Source: Taenia hydatigena (Eukaryota; Platyhelminthes; Cestoda; Cyclophyllidea; Taeniidae). From it: 64,000 nt of DNA. Location: the NCBI GenBank assembly GCA_036345935.2, contig JADWOT020001561.1, positions 186,001 to 250,000 on the forward strand, in the 5' to 3' direction. The notes beneath the pieces were generated by a model. That model had not been told where the DNA came from. It worked only from the letters and a program-made list of their open reading frames with translations, and ran no database searches. Positions within the stretch are counted from its first letter, which is position 1; each line of letters begins with the position of its first letter. Below are positions 40,401-51,675 of the stretch, one piece after another. The position numbers were made by a program, and so were the translations under genes.

Positions 40401-43400
40401 TTAATCCAAACTACTTTAGGTCATCTACCGCGCTGCCCCTGGCTATGGCTTTTCCAACACACTTCGACGTAAAATTGATCTTGGTAGCCACTTGGTGTGC
40501 TTGAGCCGCCTAAAGCTGGTGGAATTTCATCAGCTTACTTTAGAACAGCGGTTAGAACTTCTCATTCGCGTTTGCATCGCTGCGCCATCGAAGGTGACAG
40601 CCGCAGAAATATGCAGCGTGCTAACGCGGCACCTCCTCCCCTTTGTCACTTTTCATGAGAAGTCCTCGGTGGAGTCTCGGTTGAAGCAGTGTTTTCTGAG
40701 GGTAGCCAACTACACAACTACTGGTCTGGAGGCGGTTTCTATGCTCGTTGAAAGATGGAGGCATTCTGACGTTGAAGTTGTTGCGTCGCTCAAAGGTAGG
40801 ATCTAATTTTGCAATCACCAAATTTGTACTCATTATATCAGGTGTACTACTCTATTTTGCATTAAAATTTTGCTTTTTTTGTGTATCATAGAGTGAAGGG
40901 GGTTTGCAGCTAAACTACGAGTATTGCGATTTCGATTTCTTGTTTATTGATAAAGCCATGAAGTATTCTGGGCGGTTTTACACAAGTCTGGCTAATATGG
41001 TGGATGGAACTGCAATGTATTTTCGCTGGTTTATGTACTTTAGTTTGTTATACGTATCTGATTGTTTGGTGCTGGGTGGCTTTGGAGGCGGCACAGATTC
41101 CATTGCCACGTTAATTTGTTTTGAAGTACCGTTGCCATGCACAACCAGTGTAACTAATGTGTGAACTTCTTTGTTATTAAAACAAGAACTAATCGACATG
41201 GAACTATTTGTTCAGACATCTCCTTCGAATCCTGTATTGTCGATTTCCTGATCGAGTTCACGCCACTCTCCACAGAAAACTCTGAGGTCTATTTGACACA
41301 CGTTCAGAGGATCCTCTCCAATCTGCATGCTGAAAAGGGGGACAAAGGGAGCTCTCTTTATCGCTTGTCCGAGTGTTGTGAGGCTCTCCTCGACTACCAC
41401 TCACTTGTCCGTGAGCTTGGCTATCTGGTTCCTCCACAGGGTGTTCCTACATCTCTTGGTGAAGCCCTTTCTATCAATACAGGCAATGAGTCACGACTTA
41501 AACAGCTTGTTAATCGGTGGATTCGAGCTACCCTCGTTGCAGAGGGTGAAGGAATGGCGAAGAAGTCTCAGGTGCGGGAGAGGCGAAGTGCCGCATCGTC
41601 TCCCCTTCATGCCATGAAACGCCTCTACTTCTATAACCGTCTCTCGAGTAATTCCGACGATGCCTCCACACTGCCACCCGAAGACAAGGACAACGACAAT
41701 AAGGCTCTCATGAGGCAAGTTATATCTTCACTTGATTTTTCTTCGCTTTAACCAAACGCCCATCCGAGTAGGCAGTTCTCTTTCCAACCTTGTAGTACCT
41801 TCTATCGTCTCTGCGCCGCTCTATCAAGGCTACTTGGTGTCAACTTGAACGAGAGAGCACGCTTCCACCTGCTTGTGGGTGTGCTGTGTTCAGGGGACCG
41901 ACGTCTTATAGATTTTGCAAGGTCTGCATTGGCACAAGGGCAGGAAAATGACTCCACCTGGCGTGCAGCGCTTCAGTATGCTGTTATTGTCTATTTCGAC
42001 GCCACACCAGCATTTGGGGTTGGTGAAGTGAATGAAGAATTGGGTGCTCTCTGCCTCTCACTCCTTTCCTCCCCTGAAGACTTACCAGATTCTTCATTTT
42101 ACGGAGCTGTGAAATTTCTCTCCGGCATTGATCACCTAAACGGGCGTACCTCTTGTCTACCCTCTCGGTCGACATGGATGAAGATGTCGTCGGCAAGGAA
42201 GGTGGATCTCTTTACCATGGCTTTGCAAAATTTATTGAATCTAACATACATGAATGAGGTAAACTTCAATCAAGCGGGGAAATACTTTGAACTCACTGAA
42301 GTGGATGTAAATCGATGCTTCTTGAAGGCAGCAATTCAGGTTTCTACGGCGGAGTCTCTTTGCAGTGCTGCAGTTGAAAGAACGGTGGCGCTAATGCAGG
42401 AAATCCTTTCTGCTCCTGTACCTTCGGCATGGCGAGAGCTTCGGCTGTGGAGTCGTGCACCTGTTGGAACTTTGGCCTCTCTCTTCCCAGGTGTAGAGAC
42501 CTCAATTGTCGAGAGGTTCCGTTTAACCCTCGCTCGTTTTGTGATTACTTATTCCGTTCACGAAGCAGACTCCAGCGAATACGCTGAAATCTGCACCGAG
42601 TTCGCGAGAACTTGCGCCTCACAGAAACCACTTGCATTGAAGACTGAGCATTGTTCCGGTGTGATGCAACGTCTACTCTATGCCCTCTCTTCATTCTCTC
42701 ACGAACCTGTTGTGCATGAGAATAAACCTTACCAGCCTTGTAGTTTCTATCTATCCCCCTTGGATCCCACTGGATTTGAAAATTCCTTCTCATCGTCTTC
42801 CCCTTCGGCGTTAATGTCAGCGTATCTGTCAAGCTTGTCATCGGCGGAACTTCGAACGGACACTGTTCAGGAGGCATGGGTGAATGATTGCCTCAATGCA
42901 GAGAGTCTGGATGTTGGACTCTGCTACGCCTACGGTCCACCACTGGGACAGAGATCGCGAAATTGGACCAAAACTCTGTGTACTTGTCTCTCCGAAGCTA
43001 TCCAAGTCGACGCAACTGACAGACGTGAGATGGAGGACTATCGGCTCGTGGCAGCTAGTGTTTCCGCAAGTCCTCAATTGGCATCTGACTCCGAGGAGAT
43101 CTTTCCTCCGATACAAATGCTCCTGGAATCTATGGCACGTCTCTCGGCCAAGCATCCACGCATTGCTGGTTGGCGCTCAAAGGCTCTCGTCTCGCGACTA
43201 GTTAGCCATCGTGACAAATTCTTCTCTGACGCAGCGTACCGACGCAATGAGCTATTGGCGATATCACAAACTCTTCCGGAAGTATCTTTACTCCTGGCAA
43301 GGCACATGGAGGAGTCGCGCTCGCAATTGATATTGACAAACCTCTCAGAAATCGTGTTTTCTACTGATAATGATGCAGAGACTACTAAACGTCGGCTAAA

Positions 43401-45756
43401 GGAGCTCTCGCCTTATCTCAAACGTGATGTTTCTGCAGACGATCTTACTACTTATCTTCAAGAGGCTATTGACCCACGAATAGAGGCGATTCCTCTGTGG
43501 CGTTTGCTCCTTCTTTTGAAGGTCATTCTGGCAGTCATGGGTGGCCAGGACGCGGAGTTGCGTCTTCGTGGCATAACTATCAAGAGGCACATCGATTTTA
43601 TTAGTACAGTACTTCAACTGGATACATCGGTCTATTTAATCTTTCTGTCAGCTTTAAATAAGGTGGTTGAAGAGGATTTTCTTGCCACCGTTCAACCCTA
43701 CCTAACGTCCAAATCGGAGGTGGAGTCTCTGATTGCCCTCATCCACCAATCACATTCTCCCCCAGTCGTGGGAGATGCTCGAGTTTATGCAGCATATGCG
43801 ACTCGTCTCCTTACCACCTCCGACAGACCAGTTCAAGATTGTCTCGACTGTTTTGATGCCATGATAACACACAGTGGTGACGCATCTGTACTTGTGGACT
43901 GGATATCAAAGAGTCTGTTTGGAGCAGAGGCCTCGGGTCGGTTAATTGATCTAGAGGGACGAATGCAATTGGTCGACTCCGCCTTCCGTGTTGCGAGCGT
44001 CAGGTGAGCCACGCTTTCTTAATTTGTGTTGAGTTCAGTTATTTTCATTGGGAGGATTTACATTTTGTGTGGTTTTTAATCCAGAACACCCCTACAGAAC
44101 TGTGGTGCCAATTCTTTGCCTAACTTTTCATTAGTGATGATGCAACGCTGGAGTTGGATAATTGCCATTTCATTCTGCTTCAGCCATCGCGATATTAGTT
44201 TGATTTAACGTAACCAAACGTGAGGATGGACTCATTTTAATGTGATACAGGTTTTGAGAAGATTAAGGACATAGTCGCATGAAAGATTGTGCTAAACATT
44301 GTCCTGCGACTTAGCTCAATTCGTTTTGGAAGCTGAATGCATCAGCAAAGACTAAACAAATTACTATTCACTGCACCGCAGGTCGTCGGATAATCCCTCA
44401 GTAGAAAAGTTGAAACACTTTAAAGTATATCTTCAACGACGGATCGATTGGATCAGACAATTTGCAGACCACTCCTTTCTAAGTGAACCCCTTCAACAAC
44501 GTCTTCTGTTGTACCACTTTGAGGACATCGACACGGGACCTGTTTTGGTGCTTCAGGCTGTTCAGGAATTTCTCTCTGCACCTCATGTCGAACCTGCTGA
44601 ACCTTTCAGCGCTCTCCTCTCTGCCTTCATCGGGTTTGCACATCGCATTGCGGGACTTTTGTATATGGATTTCGAGGAGGTAGATTTAAGTTACCGACTT
44701 TCGTCTGGCAGTGAGCGCATGTTTTCATAATTCATGTTTCCATTTCTTCAGATTATACTAAAGGCCTTGTGCGAAGGTATCAATGAATTCCTCACCAGAA
44801 AATTGGCAGACTGGATCTACTTGGATCCATTGTCACTACGTGATCTTGAAAACTCTGATCAGGTGATTTTGGAATTCATAAAAAGCAAGCCGGTGGAGCG
44901 GCAAAGCTTAGTGATGTCTCTTCTCCTCTCGTGGTCTGCTCCTCGTCAGCTTTTTGGACGTGTTCTTCTCGAAGCTGATCCATCTTTTGCTAATCGTCGC
45001 ATTATTGCTCAAAATGCCTTCAATTATGTGCTTGTGCGGTATAATTTAACCAGGAGTTTGTTGGAAGAGGTGATCACGAGACTAATTACCTTTCTTCAAG
45101 GTCATGAAGTTGTGGCCGATCCGATTGCTTGGTTATTGGGTGAGGACGGCCTGACCAATGAAAATCTTATTCAAGCAACTGCAGTGGCTATTGAGTTAGC
45201 GAGTTATTGTTTGACTGAAAATGCGGAAACGACATCCCAAAATGAGAAGAATTTATGGAAGAGTTGGCTGGAATGCTTCGGCCGGTATCATTTTTTACCA
45301 GAATTTTCAAGACAACTGGTCTCACGAGTGCATCTTGCCCGCATACCCAACGTAGCTTATTTGACCGCTGTTGGGGCTCTCGAAACAGACGACACGAGCT
45401 TGAGAGAGGCCCTCAACAGTTGCAGACTTCTTTTGCCACTTCCAACTGGCACTACTGCTGCCATGAATTTCCCCACCGATATCAACTTGGATCCAGTTGC
45501 CTGTCGACGGTTTCTCAGCAGAATTGGTACCTGGAGAACGTCGGAATTCCCTGTCTCTATGCTTAGAGCAGTTTTGGACGTTGCTGAAGATCCGCATTAC
45601 GATACTTTCCTGCGACGCATCTTGTGTGAGATGCGCAATTCTGGCGACGCTTGGATGGAGATGATCCTTATAGGCAGAGCTTACCTTTCGAGAAAACGGC
45701 GCCCGAACGCTCTTGAAGAGGTGTTAAAAGCTGTTGAAAACTTACTAAGTGAATAA
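37471..45756 (+). CDS. NBAS-like protein (NRZ/Dsl1 tether subunit, Sec39 domain)
   Basis: NBAS is a subunit of the ER tethering complex NRZ, which captures Golgi-derived COPI vesicles; it also contributes to nonsense-mediated decay (family knowledge). Exons are 37471..37551, 37608..40385, 40420..40795, 41216..41714, 41796..44003, 44382..44679 and 44752..45756, all in phase, giving about 2414 residues against about 2370 in human. The N-terminal WD/beta-propeller part shows PYPQWRVLALHAN, LNWWNRD and LSVIDI, matching NBAS. The helical Sec39-like part opens with SRRELFIHRLRCCRFSEALA, and KRVNWLIRACLHEIP aligns with the NBAS segment after the propeller. Introns are mostly tiny: 56, 34, 81 and 72 nt. 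The 81-nt intron uses a GC donor. The start is the first in-frame ATG of an open exon; an ATG at 37522 is also possible. Confidence 0.88.
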
Positions 45757-46999
45757 GTTGTCTTTCGTCCTGAGTTTTTTGCAGTCCCTACTTTAAACTG
45801 CACTTAGTTGCGTCTCTTTACTTGCATATGAATATTCCCTTTATTATTTTTTTTCAAAAAAGACAAAATGGAAAATCAAATACTCCAACGCTCTCTTGCT
45901 ATTTGGGATGCGTCAGTACCAGCTGTGGAATTGTTGCAAACCTGTATGGCAAGAAATTAACGAGGACACTCACAAAGTAGTCTCCTACTACAACGATTCG
46001 TAGCAGTTATGATTTTTTTTTACCAAAATGAGCGATGAAAGCCTATCACTATCAGACCTAGGCATAGTTATCCGAGCCGAGAGGATAGACAGTTCCTGAC
46101 CCAAGCACCGTTCCGTCATTTGGTTTGTGATGTTACGTTGTTGTGTAACACGATTTCAACAATGAGGAAAAGGCCTATTGGTTTGAAAATTCGACTCAGG
46201 ACCGTGGCTGGTGTGTTGCGAGATTTCGAAGCCAAAGTAGACATACACCCAACTATAACTGCTGAACGTGCATCACCAGTACGGACAGACGATGGGAAAA
46301 ATCTCACTTGGTCTGAGTTGAATTATAACGCGACAAATTCAAATATTTAGTAAAGAATACCTGTACAATTAACTTCGATCAAAAGCAGCTCAAAGACACG
46401 CGAACTGAATTCCTGAAGCACGAAGAGGTGGGATTTTTGGCATGCACACAAAGCGCACCAGCAGGGCACGCTGCTTTGCCGTCTCACAGAGGACGCCGAT
46501 ATCCGGCAAACTTCACCCGCGCCAATCATGGGCGAACCCTCACAGAAGACCAGACGTTCGCGTTAGCCTCGAGCAATCCGCGTGAGACCGCAGAGCGTGG
46601 TATTCGAGTCCACTTCACTCGAGGGCTGCGCCGAAACTACCTGTACCCACACCCTTGTTTCCAGTGGAAACGAAAAGTAACAACATCCAACTGCCCAACT
46701 TTTACGTACCCCATCGTGAGAATCGCTATTCTGAAACGAAGGTGCCTGCGTTCATCGGAGCGAAACACGTGCTAGAGGCCTAAGTATTCGCATCTGTACC
46801 TTTCCCATGCAGTCTTTCACAGATAAAGTGAGAGGGCAACAATCACCCGTTATCACGAGGCACACAGAATCCTCTTTTTGAACCTCTGCTATCACAAAAA
46901 TGACAAAATTCAAAGAATAGTTTATGAAAACATAGAAAGGAGTGAATACATGAAAAGCTTAACAACATTAACAACAGACTTGAGGCGAACTGAGACAGC
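45757..46999. other. NBAS/SelT convergent intergenic region
   Basis: It lies between the NBAS stop (plus) and the SelT SECIS (minus). A GC-richer block at about 46430-46680 has open frames on both strands but no motif I recognise. I saw no clear AATAAA for NBAS. Confidence 0.45.
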
Positions 47000-47009
47000 A
47001 GCATGTGAG

Positions 47010-47086
47010 GGGAGGTGGCATCGACTGAAACAGAGCTCCGCTTATCTGAGATCACGGTTTTACTCCGTCAGTGTCATTGAATTCCC
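47010..47086 (-). promoter_or_regulatory. SECIS element of selenoprotein T
   Basis: This 3' UTR hairpin recruits SBP2 and the Sec elongation factor to decode UGA as selenocysteine. On the minus strand the 5' quartet ATGA is at 47077-47074 and the 3' quartet CGAT at 47023-47020. Between them ACTGA/TCAGT and CGGAG/CTCTG form a helix of about 10 bp with a TT bulge on the 3' side. Exactly 12 nt after ATGA comes the unpaired AAAA (47061-47058), the expected apical AA motif. CCG/CGG can pair above it, which suggests a form 2 SECIS. GGGA/TCCC can pair below the quartet. It lies 79 nt after the stop codon. Confidence 0.88.
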
Positions 47087-47155
47087 GAGGTCACGCACGA
47101 ATGCACTCAGCTTGGCCAATCAGAGAAAAGAAAGGAGGGGAGATGGAAAGACAGA

Positions 47156-48809
47156 TTAGGACCTTGGGATTTGAGGATTATTATTGGAATTGAAAGACAT
47201 TCCATGGGAAGTAGAGCCCGGGGCCTGAAGCTGCAAGTGTGCGTTGATAATTGATAGAAGCTCCTGTGGCTGAGGCACCCTATTGGACTGCAACTTCGAC
47301 CAGATTGGTATGTCTGTTGAGGTCCAACGAAAACAACGAAAGCATTTTCTGAGTCAGAAAATTTATTAAGATATCTGATAGTCGGAGTAGTTGGTTTTCC
47401 TAGCATATAAACATCGAAAGGCCATGTGGATAAAAAATTAACCCACCCAAGACAATCCAAAAAAGTCCGCTGAAAATATGACACTAGCACAGAATAATGC
47501 AGCCAAATCGAAAGCTTAGTAAAACACCCAAGTTGCAAAACCAATAGTTTATCACTGAAGCCACTGCATTCACCAGCTTTAGACGTTAACTGTGCCACCA
47601 AAAATAAGGCGTGTTAAAACGGAGATTTCAACGTGCCTGAGAAATCCAAAAGACAACCAAATGGAAAAAGGTAAATTCCACTAAAATGGTAAGAATGCTG
47701 TACACACGGGCACCAAGTGACCCATATTCCAATGCTACGCAGAAATGAAACCACAATGTTCCACGGAAGAGCAAAAAAGACTGAATTATCCCCTGAGAAT
47801 CAGCAATAAAACAAGTGAATAGTTGTCCCAGCAAGTCATTTTTGCATCTCATGTCAACATTAAACTCAAGAGTTCAAAGATACCTACACTGTCAATAAAA
47901 AACACCAAATATAACAAAAATTGCAATGTATTAACACGATAGATGAAGATGACAAGCAATCCGGACCTTGCTATGTCACATGAAAAGTGCGGTCACTAAT
48001 ACAGTTATTGTTTTCCGCACGATCGGGGAAATGCATTAAGCCAATATTACTAAAAGCACAGTTTCCAAGACATTAGTACTCAGTAGTGAATATAAAAGAA
48101 CAACAACTACAACTCTCGAGGTCAGAACTTATAGCCTAATGATACTAAGTCATAACGTCAAGACGAGAAGGGTTCTGAACACCAGTAGAAATATCATACC
48201 ATTGAAAGTGATCTCAAATGCACCCGTAGATAGAAGCTGGCCTTCGATAAGACCGCCAATGAAGAAACACATCAAGCAGACCGAAACCTTAAAGCATAAA
48301 ATAAGGCGATAGCTATGAAAAAAAGGCAGTCTGGCGCTGAAATCATAAACGCAATAACTTACCTTATTTTCATTCGCATACGTCACAAAGTCTGGAGTGC
48401 CAAGGCCAAAGTAAGGGAAGGGGTTGATACCTACAATTATCAGGGCTAAGACTAAGAATTTCAACGAGGTGACAATTTTAGCGGCGAAAGCACGCCACTG
48501 TGGAGGAGGATAAGTCGTTCCTTCAATATTAAGCATGGGATATCGCTGAACGACAACATGGGCCAGCTCCTCGTAGGCCCTCCTGTACCCTCAGGAAACG
48601 CTATCGTGAACTTTCATGCGACGGGATTCAGTGACCTACCAGTACTGGAATCGAAGAGTGGGCACAATCGGCTGCGTGTCCTTTAATTCCGGGAATTCTT
48701 TTATTGGTTCTTTAGGGCCCTCAGCTGCAGCTATATCGGCCATATCCCGAAGTGTTAAAACGCCAAAAACGATGGCGGAGGCCAACAAATAGATTACGAA
48801 ACGCTCCAT
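47156..48809 (-). CDS. Selenoprotein T (UGA-encoded selenocysteine)
   Basis: SelT is an ER-membrane thioredoxin-fold oxidoreductase. Minus-strand exons are 48640..48809, 48363..48600, 48200..48287 and 47156..47313, giving 217 residues including Sec. Exon 1 encodes MERFVIYLLASAIVFGVLTL, a signal/anchor segment, and ends TLRFQY plus TG. A 39-nt intron follows, and exon 2 starts C-GTT-TCC-TGA-GGG, rebuilding the redox motif CVSUGY with UGA at 48591-48593. It continues RRAYEELAHVVVQRYP, as in SelT. Then come LALIIVGINPFPYFG, a hydrophobic segment, the ENK|VSVC junction, LLSTGAFEITFND and PIWSKLQSNRVPQPQELL, all family signatures. Phases match throughout. Standard prediction would stop at the UGA and the intron. 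The C-terminal 20 or so residues are an extra Ser/Asn/Pro-rich tail. A SECIS lies 79 nt downstream. Confidence 0.95.
48591..48593 (-). other. In-frame UGA selenocysteine codon
   Basis: The TGA triplet is in frame between TCC (Ser) and GGG (Gly) in the CVSUGY motif of SelT, the site of Sec in the family. Open reading resumes with the conserved GYRRAYEELA downstream, so it is not a terminator. Confidence 0.93.
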
Positions 48810-49264
48810 TGAATGACATAACTTAAAACAATTGGCCCACATATTCCATAATCAACGTATAAAACAATATCACAAAATAGCAAATTTGCACAGATTCGCC
48901 GCTTTTATTTAAAAAATCATTGGTGCGGTGGCCTTATCCACCAACAGCCAAATTGTTAATTAGCGGTCCCTATTTAGGATTCCGTTACTATAGCGCACCT
49001 GAATAGAAGTTAACAATAATTTGATTCCGCTTGCTCCAAACCTACAACTATAATAATGATGACTGGCTAAACCAGTCCAAATAGAAAGTTTCGTTACAAT
49101 CTACTGCATGAAATGATCAATCAATAGCCCATACACGTTGCTGGTTAGTTTTGCGATTATTCCTAGTTTTGCTAATAGCGCTAGAGGCGTAATAGTGCTG
49201 TGTTGCATTCAGGTAGTGGATACGCACAGGCGACATCAGGTGTCCGTGTAAATAGCATCGTCAC
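48810..49264. other. Upstream region of SelT
   Basis: AT-rich 455-bp stretch between the SelT start codon (minus) and a weak plus-strand open frame. It probably contains the SelT promoter; no specific motif was identified. Confidence 0.4.
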
Positions 49265-49450
49265 ATGGGCACCGTCGACAACGTTCTAGGAGACGTTTTG
49301 GAATTGTTCATGCTTTACGCCACTTCAGTAGTTAATAGTGTCCCCGCAGAGCCCGAGGCTGTGGCAAGTGCCAAGTTAAAAATGCTCATGGAATTACCTA
49401 TCTGTGAACGGTCCCATTTTTTCGTTGCAAGCTATGCTATTCGGCTATAG
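49265..49450 (+). CDS. Possible small protein or first exon, unidentified
   Basis: A 61-codon open frame starts MGTVDNVLGDVLELFMLYAT and is helical and acidic in its first half. It is divergent from SelT. No motif, splice partner or 3' continuation was recognised, and the sequence after about residue 50 looks less protein-like, which would fit an exon ending early. It may equally be chance. Confidence 0.25.
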   Translation: MGTVDNVLGDVLELFMLYATSVVNSVPAEPEAVASAKLKMLMELPICERSHFFVASYAIRL

Positions 49451-49995
49451 AAATGCTGAGATAGGGAACTCCCAAAAAAAAACTAAGCAATTCTCGGTCC
49501 CCAAAGAAAGCAAAGTAGCAAGTCATCTCACTTGTTGGGAGAAACAACTGCAAGATACGATCAGATTCTACCGGATTTAATTTAGAATTGATTTGGCTGA
49601 TGTGCCTAAACGAGTTAACCACATCCTGCAGCTATTTGGGTCATCCCTTATGTTTGAATAAACTACTCCATTACAAATGACGAGTGTGCAGAACTTCTGG
49701 GAGTCCGTAGGCATAGGCAAAGTGTCCTGATACCGAGCCTAAGTACAACCCTCAGAGTCTGAGTCGTTAAGCCTACTGACAAACCAAACTCCGAGTCTCT
49801 ACAACGGTGCCAAACCACGCGACCTAAATTGCGTCTGAAAAGATAAGCTTGAAACATAAGAAAAACGAAAGTTTCTTCATTGGGCGCCAGAAAAGTGCAT
49901 ATACAGGGTAGGGGTGATGTAAAACTGAAAGCCAACTGGTGGGGAAGCAGAGGGTTTGAGGGAGGGAAGAGACGGGAAGGAGTAGAGAGCACGGG

Positions 49996-50378
49996 TCAGA
50001 GCGAAGATGACATAATATGGTTCTGACTGGGGGTTGGTTCTCCAGCGGTCACCGATGCTACTGCTGCGCTGAGCTTTCCGTCTCCAATTGTTCTGAGACC
50101 CCTCCGCCGACACCACTCACGATGGGGCGAGCCCATTCCACAAACTCGTCGATTAGCACCGGCCAGGCACCTTAAATTTAATTTCCACAAATGTACACAT
50201 GCAAGAGAAGTATGCCAGGCCGAACGGAATGTCCGCATCAAGTCTCTGCCAGAATGGTACTTAACTATCAGCTGATCAGAAAGCACAAAAGAAGTATTTG
50301 GATTCGAATTGGCGATAAAACGGTACTCCGATTGATCCAATAATTTGTACTCCACATCAGGTATAGTTTCGCGATTGA
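49996..50378 (-). CDS. Possible exon of an unidentified gene
   Basis: From about 50378 down the minus strand reads NRETIPDVEYKLLDQSEYRF, then LSDQLIVKYHSGRDLMRTF. This looks like coding sequence for about 70 residues before degenerating. A weak AG acceptor precedes it. No family is recognised and no partner exon was found. It may belong to a gene between SelT and DCUN1D or be a chance frame. Confidence 0.3.
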
Positions 50379-50399
50379 AACACTAACACTTTCTAATTA

Positions 50400-51530
50400 A
50401 GTGGGTAAAACATGTCTTCGGCCGACAAATGTTATTTACTTTCCATCAAAAAGAAACTCTCCTGCTAATAGAGCCATGATGAAAGTGGCAGCGTTCCAAA
50501 ATCCCCAACAGCCGATGTAATAATAACAGAATGAACCTAAGAAAGGCATGTGAACACATTTTTTGCGCATGGCTTTGCGGAGGTGTGAAGGGATATCTTG
50601 GGAAAACACGTGCAACAGTCTATCTTCAAATGCTCAGATGGCACTCAAAAATAGTATTACCAGGTAGTGCCTACAAAAGATGTGGTAATATTTTAAGTAA
50701 TCACGGACTGACAGTCGATGGAGCAGAAAAAGCAGACGATAAAAGGTCTGATAAACTTCATATGCTCGTCAGCATCGGCATAGATGGCTCTAGAGTGGTT
50801 CTACGATTACACTCGTCTTAAATTTCACAGTATTGGGCGTTAAAAAAAATAAGGTGATAAGATGGAACTTCTCCCACCTAACCGAATGAAATACTGTTTG
50901 AAATGTCGAGTTTACCCGAGAATCCCAGGGCATTGTCAACAATAGATCGCAACCAGTCCACAGGGGTTCTAAAATCTGGGAATCAAGGTGACAATCGATG
51001 TCGGGGAGGCGCTGTTAAGTTTTCAAAGTCTCATCCGTAACAATGAGGGTTCAGTGGTGACGTCTGAGAGGAACATTAAGTCCGACATGAATGGGAAGAC
51101 CATTTGGTAAGTACAAATGGGCATTTAAAGGTGGCACGCCGAGGTAGTGGTTAAAGATCCTCGACGTTTATGCGTGGTAGTATGTGAGGATTTACAACTA
51201 TTTGCATATTTTTGCAGTTCTTGAGTTGGAATCGTGTTAGCAACTGACTAAGGCGTTCTGTATTTTGTGTTGACGACAGCCGATAGCTTTTGCAACAGTG
51301 GCACAGAGTTCAACAGTCGGGGATGGTTTACTAAGAAAGCCGAAATAACTAACAAAAAAAAACAGATTATATTTGTGAGAAAATTTCCACGCCTCGAGAA
51401 TTTTTTTAGTCTGAATGAGTTACATGTAAAAATGCCATTTTGAAAAGGGCCCAGGGCTACACAAAATTTATATCGAAACCGACAGAATCAAATTTTAGGC
51501 CTCTGCATTTGTTGAGGCCTGTCGATGGTT
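50400..51530. other. No gene recognised
   Basis: It might contain the last exon of the DCN1-like gene (minus), but no convincing candidate was found. Short plus-strand open frames around 50531-50821 have no recognisable motif. Confidence 0.4.
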
Positions 51531-51675
51531 AAGTTGCCTATTCCCTTCGTCGTGCTTGGATGCCAACGAATATTGTGATCAATGGTAAGAGGAAAACCAG
51601 TGAAAATAATATTGAACTGGAAGCCACCAATAAAAACAAGCTGCTGAAGTTTCCAGGCAAATGGTAGGAACTCAC

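Noticed and set aside
46585..46625. tRNA-like T-arm (TATTCGAGTCC flanked by GTGG/CCAC)
   Set aside because: No acceptor stem, D-arm or anticodon arm could be folded around it.
48591..48593. TGA in SelT as a pseudogene or sequencing stop
   Set aside because: It falls exactly on the family Sec position, conserved sequence continues in frame, and a SECIS is present.
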